Below are positions 1 to 7,249 of a stretch of 9,849 nt of DNA, one piece after another. Under the pieces are notes generated by a model, which ran no database searches, was not told the DNA's origin, and saw only the letters and a program-made list of their open reading frames with translations. The stretch is from contig DGDX01000115.1 in assembly GCA_002385665.1 (NCBI GenBank), forward strand, positions 3,173 through 13,021, written 5' to 3'. How positions within the stretch are numbered: position 1 is the stretch's first letter; each line of letters begins with the position of its first letter. A program made the position numbers and the translations under genes. Source of the DNA: Firmicutes bacterium UBA3941. GTDB lineage: Bacteria > Bacillota > Clostridia > Caldicoprobacterales > UBA3941.

Positions 1-191
1 TCGCCATTTAGAACCACCTTTATTCCATGGGAGAAGGCATCATAGGAACAATTCTTAGACAGGTTGTGAAGATCTTCAGCATCCCTAATGATTATGGTTT
101 TATAGGCAGGGTCGGGCGATGCCACTATAATGCCTGGTGTAAAGGCAGATAAAATTATAAGAATTACAAGAATGATACTAATCTTCTTCAT
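1..191 (-). CDS. Secreted protein with N-terminal signal peptide, possible beta-helix protein (partial, C-terminus outside window)
   Basis: Reading leftwards from an ATG at 191-189 gives 63 codons without a stop to the window edge. The N-terminus is a clear Sec signal peptide: MKK, then a hydrophobic stretch (about residues 5-23), then a likely cleavage site around IVA-SP. The mature part begins SPDPAYKTIIIRDAEDLHNL and continues with a segment ending GIKVVLNG. That style (a 'DAEDLHNLSKNC' helix followed by a short beta strand) resembles the start of secreted right-handed beta-helix proteins of Firmicutes; this is an inference from memory, not proof. The start codon lies inside the last codons of the transporter gene, with a 14-base overlap, so the two are almost certainly co-transcribed and translationally coupled. 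A purine-rich AAGGGGA lies a few bases upstream. The protein is probably exported and acts at the cell surface, perhaps with the transporter. The function is unknown. Confidence 0.75.
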   Translation of the reverse strand, partial: MKKISIILVILIILSAFTPGIIVASPDPAYKTIIIRDAEDLHNLSKNCSYDAFSHGIKVVLNG

Positions 192-2634
192 AAGCGTCCC
201 CTTTTCCCTCCTCTAAATCCGTCACAGGTTCTCCACCAATATCAAATGTGCCCTCTACCTTCCCTGTGATGGTACCCTCAACATAGGCATCAATTTCACC
301 CTCCACATAACCCTTTAATTTACCCCTTAGTTTTACCTTACCCCTTGTCCTTTGATATTCTGCCGTGAGTATTTTTAATCTGAAAGAGGTCTTTTCAACC
401 ATGATATCTCCTAAGTATAGAAGTTGGGGCAGTACGAATATAACAAGTACCATGGAAATAATGGTACCGTATCCCAAATAGGATCCAAGTACGGAAGTGG
501 CTCCATCTGTGGAAATCCGGCCTATGAGTAATCCTGCCACAGCCATGATAGTCCCCGAAGTTATAACTGTAGGAAATCCCTGGTTTACAGCCATAACTAA
601 AGCCTGGTCCCTGGACTTATTCCTTCTGAGGTTCAGGTAACGACTTGATATAACTATGGCATAATCTATGTTGGCACCCATCTGGATTGATGAAACCAAC
701 AAATACCCGAGAAAATAGAGTCCCTGATTTCTTATATAGGGCATAGAGAAATTAATCCAGATACTGGCCTGTATCACGGATATAAGCAAGAAGGACAACC
801 CTAAGGACTGGAAAGTAAAAGTCAGGATTATTACAACAAAAGAAACGGATAGAATACTGATTATAAGGTTATCCCTGTCAAAGCCCAATGATAAATCCCA
901 AGAATTTGTGGATTCTCCCACCAGGTAAATAGAATCCTTATCGTAATACTTACCGGCCTCCTTAAGAATCGCAGAGAGAAAATCATATGTATCCTGCCCT
1001 TCTAGAGGTAGATTCAGGACCAGAAACATCCGACTATATCTATCACTTTCCATCTGATTGCGAGCGCTTAATAGTTGTCTATTGGATTCCTCCAGATCCT
1101 CCATTAACTCCTCGTCCAAGGAAACGAATCCCCCTTCTACCTGTTCATAGGAAAATTGAATCATGTCTATAAGGGGAACCCTGTATTGACCGATACCGCT
1201 TACAACCTTTCCGTAGTCCTCACCAGCAATTGCGTATGTGGTGTAGAGAATCTGGGCTATTTCATAATCCAGATCCATAAGTTCAGAGAATTGCCTGGGG
1301 GTTAATGCGTCTGTAAGCATATAGCCTCCAATAGCCTCTGTATTGGCAAGACCTATAGCCCTGTCTACCTCCTCGTATCCTTCAAGGACTGTTAGAAGTC
1401 TTTTTTCTCCTTCATAATTCCCAGAAGGTACAATCAGAGCGATATTGTTGCTGGAACCGAATTTCTTTTTTATTCGATCTTCCGCCATTTGAGTTTCCGA
1501 AAGCCTGTGACCGCGTATATCATCAAGGCTAAAGACAAAGGGACATTTTGAGGATAATATGTAGGCGACAACAAGTATGACTGCAAAAACAGGGGGTATG
1601 ATATACCTGGTTTTTATGGAAAACCTCCCTAATACAGAAACGGAAGGTACATAGCTCCTGTGCTGAGATCTATGTATAAGCCCGCTAAACAATACCAATA
1701 AGCCCGGCATAAGGGTAAATACAGACAACATGCTAAGTAAGATAGCCTTAATCATAACAGCGGCTAAATCCTTGCCCACGCCAAATTTCATAAAGGCCAG
1801 AGCCCCCAATCCTGCGATTGTTGTCAGGCTGCTGGAGGATATTTCGGGGATTGCTTTTCCAAGTGCTGTGATGGCCGCTTCCCTTGATGGTAGGAACTCA
1901 TTCTCTTCACTAAACCTATGGCAAAGGATAATGGCATAGTCTATAGCCAGGGCCAGTTGAAGAACCACGGCTACGGAATTGGATATAAAGGAGATCCTGC
2001 CCAGCAAAAAATTGGTCCCCATATTCAAAAGGGCGGCTACTCCGAAGGTAATAAGGAGTATCGGTACTTCGGCATAGGATTTTGATGTGAGTAAAAGCAC
2101 AATCACAATGATGATACCTGCCAGCACACCTATTAAGGTCATGTCCTCAATCAATTGAGTAACCATATTGGTGCCTATGGTTGTAGATATAGAAGTGTCA
2201 TAAGGGGATACCAGCTCTTTGATCTCCTCCATAGCCTGAAGGGTGATCTCATCCGTCTCTTCACCTGTAAAGGTTATAACAAACAGGGCAGATGCATCCT
2301 TATAGTGATCATCGCTATTCTCAAACATAACAGAGTCGACACCGTCTATTTCTTTCATGTCCTGGGCAATACTCAAGGCATGGGCATAGGAAATGTTGGA
2401 AACCATAACGTTAGCCATACCATAGGTGGTGAATTCCTCTTCCATAATCCTTATACCCTGGCGGGTCATACTATCCTCTGCCAGATAATTTACAATATCC
2501 TCTTCTACATCAACCCAACCCATAGAAAACAGGCTAAATATGATAGCAATAATGTAGAACAGGAAAAATATGTTCCGCCTATCCACGATGAACTTGACGA
2601 TGCTATCCAATAATCTATATCTTTTCTTTTCCAT
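178..2634 (-). CDS. MMPL/RND-family membrane transporter with repetitive C-terminal tail
   Basis: This is a large polytopic protein of 829 residues from the ATG at 2667, or 818 from the ATG at 2634. I prefer the latter because AGGATGGGGA sits at a good distance before it, while no ribosome site precedes 2667. Numbering here is from 2667. The topology is the RND duplication: TM1 about 32-52, an extracytoplasmic loop 53-175, TM2-6 within 176-330, TM7 354-372, a large second loop 373-597, and TM8-12 within 599-752. The two halves carry matching 'IDYAI' signatures in TM4 (D243) and TM10 (D668), the site of the proton-relay Asp in MMPL/RND proteins. Such proteins use the proton gradient to export lipids, drugs or surface molecules; the substrate here is unknown. 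The tail (about 773-812) repeats G-x-V-x-G-x-I units and ends acidic. The gene has its own promoter and leader, and its end overlaps a secreted-protein gene. The family call is firm. Confidence 0.9.
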   Translation of the reverse strand: MEKKRYRLLDSIVKFIVDRRNIFFLFYIIAIIFSLFSMGWVDVEEDIVNYLAEDSMTRQGIRIMEEEFTTYGMANVMVSNISYAHALSIAQDMKEIDGVDSVMFENSDDHYKDASALFVITFTGEETDEITLQAMEEIKELVSPYDTSISTTIGTNMVTQLIEDMTLIGVLAGIIIVIVLLLTSKSYAEVPILLITFGVAALLNMGTNFLLGRISFISNSVAVVLQLALAIDYAIILCHRFSEENEFLPSREAAITALGKAIPEISSSSLTTIAGLGALAFMKFGVGKDLAAVMIKAILLSMLSVFTLMPGLLVLFSGLIHRSQHRSYVPSVSVLGRFSIKTRYIIPPVFAVILVVAYILSSKCPFVFSLDDIRGHRLSETQMAEDRIKKKFGSSNNIALIVPSGNYEGEKRLLTVLEGYEEVDRAIGLANTEAIGGYMLTDALTPRQFSELMDLDYEIAQILYTTYAIAGEDYGKVVSGIGQYRVPLIDMIQFSYEQVEGGFVSLDEELMEDLEESNRQLLSARNQMESDRYSRMFLVLNLPLEGQDTYDFLSAILKEAGKYYDKDSIYLVGESTNSWDLSLGFDRDNLIISILSVSFVVIILTFTFQSLGLSFLLISVIQASIWINFSMPYIRNQGLYFLGYLLVSSIQMGANIDYAIVISSRYLNLRRNKSRDQALVMAVNQGFPTVITSGTIMAVAGLLIGRISTDGATSVLGSYLGYGTIISMVLVIFVLPQLLYLGDIMVEKTSFRLKILTAEYQRTRGKVKLRGKLKGYVEGEIDAYVEGTITGKVEGTFDIGGEPVTDLEEGKGDAYEED

Positions 2635-2667
2635 AATCCCCATCCTATCAGGATTTTCCATAAACAT

Positions 2668-2871
2668 GTGCGTGGTCCAAGGATCCTAAAGATATCGCCT
2701 GTAACTTTAGCTGATGGTCAACGATACAAATTAATAATTCTTACTGAAAAATACGATTAGATGTTAACAATGATAATACCCGGCCTAGAGATAATGACGC
2801 AAAGATGTGAGTTGTTTTAGTCGTATTTTAGTTACTACAGTGTTAATTATCTGATTGGTGATATTATCTTT
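2668..2871 (-). other. Long 5' leader of the transporter gene with an inverted repeat
   Basis: About 200 bases separate the best promoter from the transporter start, and I see no gene in them on either strand. The region contains a 12-base inverted repeat with one mismatch: AAAATACGATTA on the plus strand at 2748-2759 and AAAATACGACTA on the minus strand at 2818-2829, 58 bases apart. In the transcript the two arms could pair. As DNA they could be paired operator half-sites. No riboswitch class that I recognise fits. Confidence 0.4.
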
Positions 2872-2900
2872 ATTTTAATTCATAGCTATCTACTTATCAA
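2872..2900 (-). promoter_or_regulatory. Sigma-A-type promoter for the transporter operon
   Basis: On the minus strand a -35 box TTGATA (2895-2900) is followed by a 17-base spacer and a -10 box TAAAAT (2872-2877). Each box is one base from consensus and the spacing is ideal. It faces the transporter gene. Predicted transcription starts near 2865, giving a leader of about 200 bases. Confidence 0.6.
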
Positions 2901-2984
2901 TGTTTTTTTTCGCTTTGAACAAAAACATATTCTTTCAAAACCATATATCAATAGATTCGGGAACAAATCAATCCGTGTGGATGT

Positions 2985-3010
2985 ATAAAAAGAGCGGCTA
3001 TCAGCCGCCC
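2985..3010 (-). terminator. Intrinsic terminator after metW
   Basis: Read on the minus strand, GCGGCT-GAT-AGCCGC forms a 6-bp GC-rich stem (2994-2999 with 3003-3008) followed by TCTTTTTATA. It lies about 15 bases after the metW stop codon and would end the metY-metX-metW transcript, separating it from the transporter promoter downstream. Confidence 0.85.
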
Positions 3011-3025
3011 TTTAAGGTCTCTATA

Positions 3026-3637
3026 TTATCTTCTGGATATCATAAACAGTATTTCTTCGGCTTCCCCAGACTCCTCTTCCTTGAAAGGTACTACCTTACC
3101 CCTGATCCACGAGACTCCTATTTCTATTTTTATATTCTTTTCCTCGACTAAATCCAAAAAATCCCTGGCCGTAAAGAGGTGTATATTCGGGGTGTCATAC
3201 CAATTATAGGGGAGGGCTTTTGTACGGGGCATCCTTTGACTTTGGACAAAGGATTTTACCACCTCTTTATAGCCAAAGTTTGGAAAACTGATGATTCCTG
3301 TTTTCCCTAACCTCAACATTTCATCTAACAAGCCCATGGGACTGGCTACTGCCTGTAAGGTCTTTTCCAGAATCACATAATCAAAAAATTGATCCGGTAG
3401 TTGAGGTAGCCCATGGTCCAGATCCGCATGATATACCGGTACCCCATTTTCAATGCAGCCAACTACCCTCTCCATATTCCTTTCCACACCCATACCCCAA
3501 ACATTCTTTTGCTCTATGAGCTTTTTAAGTAGCTCACCGTTTCCGCAACCAAGATCGAGAACTGAGGCCCCTTCCCTTACCAGATCGAATATCACCTGAT
3601 GGTCCCATCTTATATCCTGCTGTAAACTAAATTCCAT
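3026..3637 (-). CDS. metW: Methionine biosynthesis protein MetW (methyltransferase-fold)
   Basis: This 203-residue protein matches the MetW family in length and pattern. The class I SAM-dependent methyltransferase motif I is at residues 26-36 (VLDLGCGNGEL), preceded by the typical 'R-W-D-H-Q-VIFDLV-REGASVLDLG' opening. Family landmarks further on include FFDYVILEKTLQA (about 84-96), GIISFPNFGY (114-123) and LPYNWYDTPNIHLFT (142-156), which is strongly MetW-like. MetW is genetically tied to MetX and is thought to support homoserine acetylation; a methyl-transfer reaction is not well established for the family. The ATG at 3637 is preceded by AAGGGGGAC inside the end of metX, and the two reading frames overlap by 11 bases, so translation is probably coupled. 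It is the last gene of the SAM-riboswitch operon and is followed at once by a terminator. The call is secure. Confidence 0.93.
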   Translation of the reverse strand: MEFSLQQDIRWDHQVIFDLVREGASVLDLGCGNGELLKKLIEQKNVWGMGVERNMERVVGCIENGVPVYHADLDHGLPQLPDQFFDYVILEKTLQAVASPMGLLDEMLRLGKTGIISFPNFGYKEVVKSFVQSQRMPRTKALPYNWYDTPNIHLFTARDFLDLVEEKNIKIEIGVSWIRGKVVPFKEEESGEAEEILFMISRR

Positions 3638-4853
3638 GGTTTGTGTCCCCCTTCAAAAATTTAGATATAAGGGGCGTAATTTCGTCCACCTCTAGAAGGA
3701 AGGCGTCATGGCCATAGGTTGATGGAATTTCAACATAGGAAACATCCTTCTTAGTCCTGTATAGGGCAAAGGCCAACTCCTTCGTCTGTTCCGGAGTATA
3801 CAACCAATCCGAAGAAAATGAGATGAGCAAAAACCTTGCCCTTGCATTTTTGCAAGCCCTGTCCAGGTCCCCTCCTCCTCTATCCGCCGCGTCATAATAA
3901 TCCATAGCCCTGGTTATATAGAGATAGCTGTTGGCATCAAACCTTGATACAAAGGATTGACCCTGATACTCCAGATAGCTTTCCACTTCAAAATCAACGC
4001 CCAGATGAAAGCCAGGCCGGTTCCCATTCTTACGATAACGCCTGCCAAACTTATCCCTCATGGCCGTTTCCGAGAGGTAGGTTATATGTCCCAACATCCT
4101 GGCTATGGCCAGACCTTGAGCCGGCTGATCCCCATCGTAATAATTACCGCCATTAAAATTTGTATCGTTTAGTATGGAATTGCGGGCTACCGCATTGAAA
4201 GCAAGTCCCTGGGCGCTCAACCTGGCGGAGGAGGCCAGTATAACAGCCCTTTCCACCCTGTCAGGATATGCCAGGCTCCATTCAAGGGCCTGCTGACCGC
4301 CCAAGGATCCGCCTATGACTGCATATAGCTTCTCTATTCCAAGATATGAAACCAGCCGTTCCTGCAACCTGACCCAGTCTCCCACGGTAACTATGGGAAA
4401 GGTTAAACCATAGGGCACACCGGTTTCAGGATCTATAGAGGCCGGGCCCGTGGTTCCATAGCAGCTTCCCAGCACATTGGAACAAATTATGCAATATTTA
4501 TTGGTATCGAGTGCCTTCCCAGGTCCGATCATGGCATCCCACCATCCGGGCCTGTCGACCCTCCAACTGCGGCCCATCTCCAGAGCTTTTTTATCCCAGC
4601 CTGCGGCATGGGCGTCGCCGGATAGGGCATGTAGGAGCAAGATAACATTGTCCTTGTTTTGGTTCATCTCCCCATACATTTCATACTCTACAGATATTGG
4701 GGCCAATTCCTCCCCGCAATCCAATAAAAGGGGATTGCTTTCGTCGGCCAAGGTTATGACATGGGGTTCCGTCCATCCTACAGACGTTAAGGAGTCCGGA
4801 GATTCGTATTTTTTCTTTCTTTTTGGGTCACTATTCTTGTTGACATTTTTCAA
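3627..4853 (-). CDS. metX: Homoserine O-acetyltransferase MetX
   Basis: This 408-residue alpha/beta-hydrolase-fold enzyme transfers acetyl from acetyl-CoA to homoserine, the activating step of methionine synthesis in the cytoplasm. Visible landmarks are LLLHALSGDAHAAG (72-85, oxyanion side), CSNVLGSCYGTTGPAS (124-139) and the nucleophile elbow GGSLGGQQALEWS with Ser183. The other catalytic residues are Asp349 in SSDWLYTPEQ and His382 in YGHDAFLLE. The triad is complete and the length is slightly above the usual 350-380 because of a lysine-rich N-terminal extension (residues 1-25). The start is a TTG codon at 4851-4853, with GAGGAGAG (4862-4869) about 10 bases upstream; no in-frame ATG or GTG offers an alternative near the N-terminus. 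The related enzymes MetA and some serine or homoserine succinyltransferases cannot be excluded by eye for acyl-donor choice, but a following metY and an adjacent metW favour acetylation. Confidence 0.95.
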   Translation of the reverse strand: MKNVNKNSDPKRKKKYESPDSLTSVGWTEPHVITLADESNPLLLDCGEELAPISVEYEMYGEMNQNKDNVILLLHALSGDAHAAGWDKKALEMGRSWRVDRPGWWDAMIGPGKALDTNKYCIICSNVLGSCYGTTGPASIDPETGVPYGLTFPIVTVGDWVRLQERLVSYLGIEKLYAVIGGSLGGQQALEWSLAYPDRVERAVILASSARLSAQGLAFNAVARNSILNDTNFNGGNYYDGDQPAQGLAIARMLGHITYLSETAMRDKFGRRYRKNGNRPGFHLGVDFEVESYLEYQGQSFVSRFDANSYLYITRAMDYYDAADRGGGDLDRACKNARARFLLISFSSDWLYTPEQTKELAFALYRTKKDVSYVEIPSTYGHDAFLLEVDEITPLISKFLKGDTNHGI

Positions 4854-4861
4854 TTTCTAGT

Positions 4862-4869
4862 CTCTCCTC
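4862..4869 (-). promoter_or_regulatory. Ribosome binding site setting the TTG start of metX
   Basis: GAGGAGAG on the minus strand precedes the TTG at 4853 by roughly 8-10 bases. The out-of-frame ATG a few bases into the gene cannot be the start, so this site supports a TTG initiation codon. Confidence 0.6.
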
Positions 4870-4947
4870 AATCCGCCTATTGATATTTGCTTTAACCTTT
4901 TTTTGATATTATCAACACAATTACGCCTTGATAAATATGCAAGTCCA

Positions 4948-6252
4948 TTAACCCTGACTCTTAATGAGAGCCTGATCAAGATCTGCCAATATATCATCTA
5001 TATCCTCCAACCCCACGGAAAATCTGATAAAATCATCGGTTATTCCTGATTCTTCCTGTTCTCTGGGGGTCAACTGCTGATGGGTGGTAGAAGCCGGATG
5101 TATTATTAAACTCTTGGCATCTCCTATATTGGCCAGATGGGATATAAGCTTAAGAGAGTCTATAAACTTGATTCCCGCAGCCTTTCCGCCTTTGATACCA
5201 AACCCAATTATAGCCCCCTGGCCCCTGGGTAGGTATTTTTTAGCGTTTTGATAGTCCTTATGGTCTTCAAGTCCAGGGTAATTGACCCAGGATACCGCTG
5301 GATGGGACTTCAGCCACTGGGATGCTTTCATGGCATTTTCGCAATGCTGCTTCATCCTCAGGGGCAGAGTTTCCAAACCCTGCAGGAACAGGAAGGAATT
5401 AAAAGGGGATAGGGACGGACCTAAATCCCTCATGAGCTGGACTCTGGCCTTGGTTATGTAGGCGGCACCTGTTTCTTTAAATGCCTCCCAATAGTTTAGT
5501 CCATGATATGCAGGGTCAGGTTGATTGAGTTCTGTAAATTTTGGAACGCTCCAATCGAATTTACCGGAATCTACGATAGCCCCGCCTATGGACGTCCCAT
5601 GCCCCCCAATGAATTTTGTCAGGGAATGTACAACAATATCTGCACCGTGTTCAAAGGGACGGAAAAGATAGGGGGTAGTGACGGTGTTATCTACTATGAA
5701 AGGTATATCGTTTCTATGGGCTAGCTCTGCCAGGGCTTCAAAATCATCTACGTTATTTTTCGGATTCCCTATGGATTCCGTATATATTAATCTGGTATTT
5801 TCATCAATCAACTCCTGGCATTGGTTCAGATCGGAAAAATCCGCAAATCGGACTTCAATACCCAGCCTGGCCAGGGTATGTTGAAAAAGGGTATGGGTTC
5901 CACCGTAAATATATTTCGATGATATAAAGTTATGTCCCGAACCGGCTATGTTCAGTATAGCCAGGGCAATAGCCGCCTGTCCCGATGATGTAGCCAGTGC
6001 CCCCACCCCTCCCTCCAGCTGGGCTAGCCTCTCTTCCAGCACTGAGGTGGTGGGATTACCAATACGAGTATATATATTGCCACCCTCCTTAAGGGCAAAG
6101 AGATCAGCGGCATGTTCCACTGAATTAAATACATAGGACGATGTCTGGTATATAGGAACAGCCCTGGATCCGGTATCCGTATCCGGAGTCTGTCCTCCAT
6201 GTACAGCTATTGTATCAAAATGCCTTTCGTAGTCCCTTGTCAAATCAATCAT
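4948..6252 (-). CDS. metY: O-acetylhomoserine sulfhydrylase (aminocarboxypropyltransferase), MetY
   Basis: This 434-residue enzyme belongs to the Cys/Met-metabolism PLP family and makes homocysteine from O-acetylhomoserine and sulfide. The N-terminus has the family pattern (D)[29 protein letters not shown] (14-42). [22 protein letters not shown] (61-82) contributes to the phosphate and substrate site. Asp188 in [11 protein letters not shown] contacts the pyridine ring, and Lys213 in [16 protein letters not shown] is the PLP Schiff-base lysine. The C-terminal [18 protein letters not shown] (387-404) is diagnostic of the OAH-sulfhydrylase branch rather than cystathionine gamma-synthase. It is the first gene after the SAM riboswitch, with metX 94 bases downstream. 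The ATG at 6252 touches its own ribosome site (AAAGGA directly adjoining), so a TTG at 6243 (codon 4), which is better spaced, may be the true start. The call is secure. Confidence 0.96.
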   Translation of the reverse strand: MIDLTRDYERHFDTIAVHGGQTPDTDTGSRAVPIYQTSSYVFNSVEHAADLFALKEGGNIYTRIGNPTTSVLEERLAQLEGGVGALATSSGQAAIALAILNIAGSGHNFISSKYIYGGTHTLFQHTLARLGIEVRFADFSDLNQCQELIDENTRLIYTESIGNPKNNVDDFEALAELAHRNDIPFIVDNTVTTPYLFRPFEHGADIVVHSLTKFIGGHGTSIGGAIVDSGKFDWSVPKFTELNQPDPAYHGLNYWEAFKETGAAYITKARVQLMRDLGPSLSPFNSFLFLQGLETLPLRMKQHCENAMKASQWLKSHPAVSWVNYPGLEDHKDYQNAKKYLPRGQGAIIGFGIKGGKAAGIKFIDSLKLISHLANIGDAKSLIIHPASTTHQQLTPREQEESGITDDFIRFSVGLEDIDDILADLDQALIKSQG

Positions 6253-6338
6253 TCCTTTCTTTTGGGTATTGATTGTTGTACATTAACAACCGGTACTGTA
6301 AATACGGGCTCCATCAGTTGAAATAGTTTAGGATACTT

Positions 6339-6371
6339 AAAAGCCCTTCTTCCGGTTACAGAAAGAAGGGC
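6339..6371 (-). terminator. Expression-platform terminator of the SAM riboswitch
   Basis: On the minus strand GCCCTTCTT (6371-6363) pairs with AAGAAGGGC (6351-6343) in a 9-bp stem, followed by TTTTAA. It lies between the aptamer and metY. The 5' arm UUCUUUCU is also complementary, with GU pairs, to AGGAGGAG in the aptamer's closing strand, which gives a plausible antiterminator when SAM is absent. Confidence 0.88.
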
Positions 6372-6389
6372 AATAATGCCGACTATACT

Positions 6390-6498
6390 CCTCCTATCTG
6401 CCTGATCTAAATCAGCTGGAATTGGCACCTTTTCAGATACCCTCTGAAGGTTGCCGGAGGTTCATAGGGCCAGTCCCTCCCCTCCTCTGGATAAGAAG
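6390..6498 (-). promoter_or_regulatory. SAM-I (S-box) riboswitch aptamer
   Basis: Read on the minus strand, the conserved S-box core is plain: CTTATCCAGAG near the 5' end, then GGGGAGGGACTGGCCC, ATGAACCTCCGGCAACC, a P3 hairpin TTCAGA-TCTGAA, then AAGGTGCCAATTCC and a P4 hairpin CTGAT-TTAG-ATCAG. The closing helix P1 pairs CTTCTTATC (6498-6490) with GATAGGAGG (6398-6390) over nine base pairs including GU. SAM binding stabilises P1, which frees the downstream terminator to form and stops transcription of metY-metX-metW. It is the expected control for this operon. Confidence 0.97.
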
Positions 6499-6522
6499 TT
6501 GTTTATATGTAAAATTGTAAGC

Positions 6523-6551
6523 ATTATATACGATGGATAATCACATGTCAA
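6523..6551 (-). promoter_or_regulatory. Perfect-consensus sigma-A promoter of the methionine operon
   Basis: On the minus strand TTGACA (6551-6546) is followed by exactly 17 bases and TATAAT (6528-6523). Both boxes match the vegetative consensus fully. It lies directly upstream of the SAM riboswitch, with a predicted start near 6516. Strong constitutive initiation with control left to the riboswitch fits. Confidence 0.93.
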
Positions 6552-6617
6552 CAATAGTTTTCTTTTTAACAAAGGAATCTATTGAAGATAATTAATTGGC
6601 ATAAGAGTTTAATAAAG

Positions 6618-6653
6618 AAAAAGATGGCAGGAATACAATATGCCATCTTTTTT
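6618..6653 (-). terminator. Bidirectional intrinsic terminator after the first small glycine-rich gene
   Basis: AAAAAGATGGCA (6618-6629) and TGCCATCTTTTT (6641-6652) form a 12-bp stem with an 11-base loop, with T-runs on both strands. It follows the stop codon of the 78-residue gene by about 25 bases and separates it from the methionine promoter. Confidence 0.87.
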
Positions 6654-6677
6654 AGCTCGATTTCGCTTTTCAAACTC

Positions 6678-6914
6678 TTAATCTTCCGTCGGAGATTCTA
6701 AACCTAAAAATCCTCCACCACCGCTAAAAAGCAAAAGTATTATTATGATAATAAATATGGAGAAATCGTCTCCCCTTCCGAAACAGCCCTTACCGAAGTC
6801 GTCAAAACCTCCATCGCCGAGTAATAGAATAAGAATCAGGATCAAAATAAGCATGGATTGGTCAAATCCACCCTTCCCATGTCCATGTCCGCTAGCGCCA
6901 AATCCGTATCCCAT
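6678..6914 (-). CDS. Small glycine-rich protein with two short hydrophobic blocks (78 aa), unknown function
   Basis: I do not recognise a named family. The 78 residues begin MGYGFGASGHGHGKGG, then carry a pure Leu/Ile block (21-32), a glycine/aspartate linker with Cys44, a second Ile/Leu block (52-63), GGGGF, and an acidic tail ESPTED. The protein reads as two similar halves: an acidic start, 12-13 aliphatic residues, then G-rich F. The blocks are too short for ordinary membrane spans but could sit in a membrane or pack as beta strands. A good ribosome site (GAGAGGTG) lies before the ATG, and a terminator follows. A paralogue lies 131 bases upstream with its own terminator. The composition recalls small spore-coat or YjcZ-like proteins of sporulating Firmicutes, but that is only a resemblance. 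A real gene is likely because of the ribosome site, the terminator and the paralogue. Confidence 0.72.
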   Translation of the reverse strand: MGYGFGASGHGHGKGGFDQSMLILILILILLLGDGGFDDFGKGCFGRGDDFSIFIIIIILLLFSGGGGFLGLESPTED

Positions 6915-6998
6915 ACCAACACCTCTCTTAATTTATTTAGTAAGTACACAGGATACTTATATACTATTCCCGCCCTGCTAAAAATGTGTGGAAAAAAT

Positions 6999-7036
6999 GA
7001 AAATGCTGCCCCCTTAATAATGGGGACAGCATTTTC
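6999..7036 (-). terminator. Intrinsic terminator after the second small glycine-rich gene
   Basis: GAAAATGCTGTCCCC (7036-7022, minus strand) pairs with GGGGGCAGCATTTTC (7013-6999), a 15-bp stem with a single mismatch, followed by ATTTTTTCC. It begins nine bases after the stop codon of the 67-residue gene. The twin genes are therefore separate transcription units, or read through only partly. Confidence 0.9.
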
Positions 7037-7045
7037 AGTATCCTA

Positions 7046-7249
7046 TCACTCTTCTTCTACTTCCGCACCAAAAAAACAATTGCCGTTTTCCCCAAAGAAC
7101 AGTATCACAAGAAGTAGGAAAAAGAATAACAGTTCACTCCCTTCATTGAATAGGCCGCAGTTACCGAATATTATTACCAGCAATAAAAAGAAGAATAGAA
7201 TTGAGTCGTCTACGCCTCTTCTTCTATCACTGCCGAATCCAAATCCCAT
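7046..7249 (-). CDS. Small glycine/phenylalanine-rich hydrophobic protein (67 aa), paralogue of the 78-aa protein
   Basis: The function is unknown. The 67 residues begin MGFGFGSDRRRG, followed by two near-identical hydrophobic blocks, ILFFFLLLVIIFG (17-29) and LLFFFLLLVILFFG (40-53). Each is preceded by an acidic or polar stretch (VDDS, EGSE) and followed by G/N/Cys-rich sequence with Cys31 and Cys58. The protein ends in an acidic tail AEVEEE. The N-terminal MG(F/Y)GFG, the two-block layout and the acidic end match the 78-residue neighbour, so the pair looks like an old duplication, and each protein looks like an internal duplication of about 25-30 residues. The start is an ATG with a strong GGGAGGAG ribosome site about nine bases upstream. 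A long terminator follows at once. It may be a membrane-associated or spore-layer protein; this is inference only. Confidence 0.74.
   Translation of the reverse strand: MGFGFGSDRRRGVDDSILFFFLLLVIIFGNCGLFNEGSELLFFFLLLVILFFGENGNCFFGAEVEEE

Noticed and set aside
2155..2613. Plus-strand open frame of 152 codons inside the transporter gene
   Set aside because: It lies wholly antisense to a strongly recognisable membrane protein, has no family features and no convincing ribosome site, so it is a shadow.
4477..4860. Plus-strand open frame of 127 codons antisense to metX
   Set aside because: It is covered by the conserved metX coding sequence on the other strand; its protein shows no recognisable motif.
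4903..4915. Perfect palindrome TTGATATTATCAA between metY and metX
   Set aside because: On the coding strand it is followed by A-runs, not T-runs, so it is no terminator; being A/T-rich and short, it may be chance.
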